This document shows positions 3,438-6,488 of a stretch of DNA of 6,488 nt, piece by piece (within the stretch, counting starts at the first letter, position 1; each line of letters opens with the position of its first letter). The stretch covers positions 1-6,488 of the forward strand of contig JAFNVD010000124.1 of NCBI GenBank assembly GCA_017383785.1. The letters run 5' to 3'. The position numbers and the translations under genes were made by a program. The notes under the pieces are model-generated. The model searched no databases. It was not told the origin of the DNA and saw only the letters and a list, made by a program, of their open reading frames with translations. Source of the stretch: Peptococcaceae bacterium (GTDB lineage: Bacteria; Bacillota; Peptococcia; Peptococcales; Peptococcaceae).

Positions 3438-5498
3438 ATGAGCAATCAGGGATTTTTACCGTTGAATATGAAAGAAGCATTGGCGAGAGGCTGGGATGAG
3501 ATGGACTTTGTCCTGGTGACAGGTGACGCTTATGTGGATCACCCAAGCTTTGGCACTGCGCTGGTGGCGCGATTGTTAGAGAGTGATGGATTCCGTGTAG
3601 GGATTATTGCGCAGCCTGATGTGACTAGATGTGAAAGTATGATGACATTTGGCCGTCCACGATATGGGTTTATGGTAGCCAGTGGTAACATTGACTCTAT
3701 GGTGAATCATTATACTGCTGCCAAAAAACCAAGAAGCACCGATGCTTATTCACCGGGCGGGCAGAAAGGGCTTCGTCCCGATAGAGCAGTAGATGTGTAT
3801 TGCCGTTTAGTACGCGAAGCATATCCTGATGTGCCGCTGATGATTGGCGGTGTAGAGGCTAGTCTGCGTCGTTTTGCTCATTATGATTATTGGGATGACA
3901 ATGTGCGCCCATCTATTTTGGCAACATCCGGTGCAGACCTTGTGATGTATGGTATGAGCGAACAGCAGATTAAACATTTGGGCAATGGGTTCCGCAAAGG
4001 CTGGCCATTGCACAAAATGAAAGATATTCAAGGCACTTGCTACTGGAGTGATACTTTGCCGAAAAAAGGCGAATATGAAGTGATTCCGAGTTTTGAAGAA
4101 GTGTCCAAGGATAAAAAGAAATTTGCTGAAGCGTTTGCAGTGCAAAATAGAGAACAGAATCCGTTTACAGGAAAAATTTTGGTACAGCCTCATGGCGATC
4201 GCTATTTAATCCAGATGCCACCTGCCAAACCATTGAGTCAGCAGGAAATGGATGCGTTGTACGAACTGCCGTTTATGCGTACGTATCATCCACGTTATGA
4301 AAAATCCGGCGGGATTCCTGCTCTGTTGGAAGTAGAGTTTAGCATTACCGATCATCGCGGATGTTTTGGCGGTTGTACATTCTGTGCGATCAATTTCCAC
4401 CAAGGTCGTATTATTCAGAATCGCAGCAAGGAGTCTATTGTGGCAGAGGCAAAACTCATGACTTCTTTGCCAAACTTTAAAGGGTATATTCATGATGTGG
4501 GTGGACCTACCGGCAACTTCCGCAATGTAGCTTGTAAAAAACAACTAAAAGTAGGGGCTTGTAAAGATCGTCAGTGTTTATTCCCGGATATTTGTCCGAA
4601 TCTGATTGTAGATCATAAAGATTATCTGGATGTATTGCGTACGGTACGCAACTTAGAAAAAGTGAAGAAAGTATTCATTCGTTCCGGGGTACGCTTCGAC
4701 TATATTATGGCAGATCCTGACCGCACCTTCTTTGATGAAATGTGTGAACATCATATCAGTGGGTTGCTGAAAGTAGCACCGGAACATGTAGCGCCGAATG
4801 CTTTGCACTATATGGGCAAACCGCAGCGTAAAGTATATGACAGTTTTACAAAGCGTTATTTTGAATATTGCAAAAAAGTAGGGAAAGAACAGTATCTGGT
4901 GCCATATTTCATGTCCAGTCATCCGGGCTGTACGCTGGCAGATGCAGTGCTTTTGGCTGAATATATTCGCGATATTGGGTATAATCCGGAACAGGTACAG
5001 GATTTTATCCCAACACCGGGCAGCATGGCAACAGCAATGTATTACAGTGGCTATGACCCGCGCACTATGGAAGAAGTGTATGTACCGCGGGATCCACACG
5101 AAAAAGCAATGCAAAGAGCCTTGCTGCAATATCGTAATCCGCAAAACTATGATTTAGTATATGAGGCATTGATTCGTACAGGTCGTATGGATTTGGTAGG
5201 GCATGGGCCGAAATGCCTAATTCGCCCGACAAAACCAAAAGCCAATGGGCAAAAGACACGCAGAAGTAACTCTAAGAACAAAACAGGCAGTAAATCCGGT
5301 GTTACGGCAGTAAAACAGGAAAGAAAACCGGAACAAAAAACAGAACGGAAAGCAGAAAAGTCAAAAGCAAATACAGCCGGAAAATTTGCAGGAAAAGCCT
5401 CTGTCAAAGGCAGAGCGCAAAGTGCAGGGAAAACAGGCGGCAAACCGGTAAAGAATAGCAGCAATAATATAAAGAAAAGCATGAAAAAAGACAAATAG
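3438..5498 (+). CDS. ygiQ: YgiQ family radical SAM protein (UPF0313)
   Basis: The 686-aa product (698 if TTG 3402 were used) matches E. coli YgiQ (739 aa) along its length. Landmarks are the N-terminal VTGDAYVDHPSFG (27-39), which begins the family's extra Rossmann-like domain, GGVEASLRR (137-145) with AHYDYW, and the radical SAM site CFGGCTFC, with cluster ligands Cys309, Cys313 and Cys316. A second conserved cysteine group follows at Cys366, Cys375, Cys380 and Cys386 (ending CLFPDIC), and then APEH and the C-terminal domain. The core binds a [4Fe-4S] cluster and should cleave S-adenosylmethionine; the family's physiological substrate is not established as far as I know. Compared with E. coli, the segment between the N-terminal domain and the SAM core is shorter. 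Residues 598-686 form a low-complexity Lys/Ala/Ser/Gly tail with about 23 lysines, probably disordered and RNA- or ribosome-binding (inference). It is likely monocistronic or co-transcribed with yicC 66 bases downstream. Confidence 0.95.
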   Translation: MSNQGFLPLNMKEALARGWDEMDFVLVTGDAYVDHPSFGTALVARLLESDGFRVGIIAQPDVTRCESMMTFGRPRYGFMVASGNIDSMVNHYTAAKKPRSTDAYSPGGQKGLRPDRAVDVYCRLVREAYPDVPLMIGGVEASLRRFAHYDYWDDNVRPSILATSGADLVMYGMSEQQIKHLGNGFRKGWPLHKMKDIQGTCYWSDTLPKKGEYEVIPSFEEVSKDKKKFAEAFAVQNREQNPFTGKILVQPHGDRYLIQMPPAKPLSQQEMDALYELPFMRTYHPRYEKSGGIPALLEVEFSITDHRGCFGGCTFCAINFHQGRIIQNRSKESIVAEAKLMTSLPNFKGYIHDVGGPTGNFRNVACKKQLKVGACKDRQCLFPDICPNLIVDHKDYLDVLRTVRNLEKVKKVFIRSGVRFDYIMADPDRTFFDEMCEHHISGLLKVAPEHVAPNALHYMGKPQRKVYDSFTKRYFEYCKKVGKEQYLVPYFMSSHPGCTLADAVLLAEYIRDIGYNPEQVQDFIPTPGSMATAMYYSGYDPRTMEEVYVPRDPHEKAMQRALLQYRNPQNYDLVYEALIRTGRMDLVGHGPKCLIRPTKPKANGQKTRRSNSKNKTGSKSGVTAVKQERKPEQKTERKAEKSKANTAGKFAGKASVKGRAQSAGKTGGKPVKNSSNNIKKSMKKDK

Positions 5499-5500
5499 AC

Positions 5501-5529
5501 TTTCTTTTTTACAGTGAATAGGTTATACT
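5501..5529 (+). promoter_or_regulatory. Possible yicC promoter
   Basis: TATACT (5524-5529) is a good -10, but the -35 position at a 17-bp spacer is only TTTCTT (5501-5506). No terminator hairpin is visible between ygiQ and yicC, only a T-rich stretch at 5501-5510, so read-through from ygiQ is equally possible. Confidence 0.35.
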
Positions 5530-5548
5530 AGAGTGTAAACTTATTTTT

Positions 5549-5554
5549 GGGAGG
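5549..5554 (+). promoter_or_regulatory. Shine-Dalgarno that fixes the yicC start
   Basis: GGGAGG lies ten bases before ATG 5565. The frame is open from a TTG at 5547, but that codon overlaps this site; the family-typical beginning MRSMTGFGRGE starts exactly at 5565. Confidence 0.85.
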
Positions 5555-5564
5555 CCTAAAAGCG

Positions 5565-6440
5565 ATGAGAAGTATGACAGGCTTTGGCCGTGGTGAAAGT
5601 GACAACGGTGCATTGAAAATTGTGGTAGAAGTAAAAGCGGTTAACCACAGATATAGCGAGATTACAGTAAAGCAGCCAAGACAGTTTTTGGCGTTAGAAG
5701 ATAAAATGAAAAAAGTAGTGGGCGAGTATATCGAACGCGGTAAGGTAGATGTATTTGTGCGCACACAGGAACTGGCAGATGCCGAAAAACCGGTACAGAT
5801 TGACCAAAAACGTGCTTTGGCATATCATGAAGCACTGCAAAGTTTGGCAGAGGCTGTAGGCAGTACCTATCATGCTGATCCGTTCCGATTGATGACATTG
5901 CCTGAGGTAATTGTCAAAGAAGAATCTGAGCCGGATATGAAAGCATTGTGGCCTGTAATGGAGGCAGCATTGCGTCAGGCGATGGACAATCATATTGCTA
6001 TGCGTGACCAGGAAGGTGCTCATATCGAAGAAAACTTGCGCGAAAAAGTGGCAGGGTTACAAGATCTAGCCGGTCGTGTGGCAGAACGCAGTCCATTGGT
6101 GTTAAATGAGTACAAAGAAAAATTGGAAGCACGCATTGCTGAACTTCTGAACAATACTCCTGTAGATGCAGAACGTTTGGCACAGGAAGTAGCATATTTT
6201 GCAGAAAAAAGCTGTATCGACGAAGAGTTAGTGCGTTTGCAGAGCCATTTTGAGCAGTTCTATACCATTGCCGATCAGAAAGGCAGTATTGGGCGTAAAC
6301 TAGATTTCCTGATTCAGGAAATGAACCGTGAAACCAATACCATCGGTTCTAAAGCAAATGATTTGGAACTCGGCCGTTTGGTAGTGGAAATGAAGAGTGA
6401 ACTGGAAAAAGTAAGAGAACAGATTCAGAATATTGAGTAA
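5565..6440 (+). CDS. yicC: YicC/YloC family endoribonuclease
   Basis: The 291-aa product has the usual YicC length (E. coli 287). It opens with the family hallmark MRSMTGFGRGE (1-11) of the YicC N-terminal domain. It closes with the DUF1732 domain: DEELVRLQSHFEQF (219-232), GRKLDFLIQEMNRE (243-256), TNTIGSKAND, and the end REQIQNIE, shared with E. coli YicC. Published work describes YicC as an endoribonuclease and as a helper of small-RNA (RyhB) turnover with PNPase; B. subtilis YloC is the Firmicute homologue. The charged helical middle (about 130-240) fits its coiled oligomeric architecture. In Firmicutes yicC/yloC typically heads a cluster with remA (DUF370), gmk and rpoZ. The 48 bases after its stop have no terminator and end in a strong Shine-Dalgarno, so a co-transcribed gene should start just outside the window. 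Confidence 0.96.
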   Translation: MRSMTGFGRGESDNGALKIVVEVKAVNHRYSEITVKQPRQFLALEDKMKKVVGEYIERGKVDVFVRTQELADAEKPVQIDQKRALAYHEALQSLAEAVGSTYHADPFRLMTLPEVIVKEESEPDMKALWPVMEAALRQAMDNHIAMRDQEGAHIEENLREKVAGLQDLAGRVAERSPLVLNEYKEKLEARIAELLNNTPVDAERLAQEVAYFAEKSCIDEELVRLQSHFEQFYTIADQKGSIGRKLDFLIQEMNRETNTIGSKANDLELGRLVVEMKSELEKVREQIQNIE

Positions 6441-6475
6441 TGCTGTACAATTGCAAATAAATCAAAAACAATCAT

Positions 6476-6481
6476 AAGGAG
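6476..6481 (+). promoter_or_regulatory. Shine-Dalgarno of the next gene
   Basis: AAGGAG, followed by TGAACAA to the window edge, has the same form as the site before the SDR gene (AAGGAGTGAG). A start codon is expected within a few bases beyond 6488. By analogy with other Firmicutes the gene is probably remA/DUF370 or gmk, which is inference only. Confidence 0.75.
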
Positions 6482-6488
6482 TGAACAA

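Noticed and set aside
4653..5144. 163-aa minus-strand frame inside ygiQ
   Set aside because: Rich in His, Cys and Phe as expected from the complement of a coding strand, with no start signals. Shadow frame.
5147..5494. Antisense frame that looks like a hydrophobic membrane protein
   Set aside because: Its Phe/Leu-rich start is simply the complement of AAA/AAG lysine codons in the YgiQ tail.

Overview
The window looks like a chromosomal segment of a low- to mid-GC Firmicute. Strong AGGAG-type Shine-Dalgarno sequences, compact intergenic gaps, intrinsic terminators and a YicC-family gene led by its own ribosome site all fit. A member of the Negativicutes is my best guess, because a YgiQ-type radical SAM gene directly upstream of yicC would suit that group. 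The genus cannot be settled from the sequence alone.

Layout, left to right. (1) 1-191: 3' end of a + strand alkaline-phosphatase/sulfatase-superfamily gene, then a perfect 18-bp hairpin (241-279). (2) 328-367: four exact tandem copies of a 10-bp unit, TTTTAGAATG, directly in front of the Shine-Dalgarno of a 487-aa SLC13/DASS-like membrane permease (380-1843), which ends at a textbook terminator (1856-1887). (3) 2038-2781: a 247-aa short-chain dehydrogenase/reductase with its own promoter region. A 12-bp match to the permease repeat (TAGAATGTTTTA) lies in its leader. (4) 2797-3318: a small antisense membrane-protein gene (2912-3226, minus strand) enclosed by two almost identical 36-bp copies of a + strand terminator. 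(5) 3438-5498: ygiQ, a UPF0313 radical SAM protein with a lysine-rich tail. (6) 5565-6440: yicC, an RNase-related protein. The window ends on the Shine-Dalgarno of the next gene.

How the genes may relate. The hydrolase, permease and SDR could form a loose uptake-and-catabolism neighbourhood for an organic or inorganic anion. Terminators separate them, so they are not a simple operon; the shared 12-bp leader motif is the only sequence hint of common control. ygiQ and yicC are broadly conserved, housekeeping-like genes, and the right-hand part of the window appears to enter the yicC-led cluster that in Firmicutes often continues with remA/DUF370 and gmk.

I see no CRISPR array, phage, transposase, tRNA or rRNA. 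No demonstrably new multi-gene system is visible. The signals most worth attention are the 10-bp tandem repeat with its echo upstream of the SDR, and the reverse-oriented small membrane gene framed by duplicated terminators.
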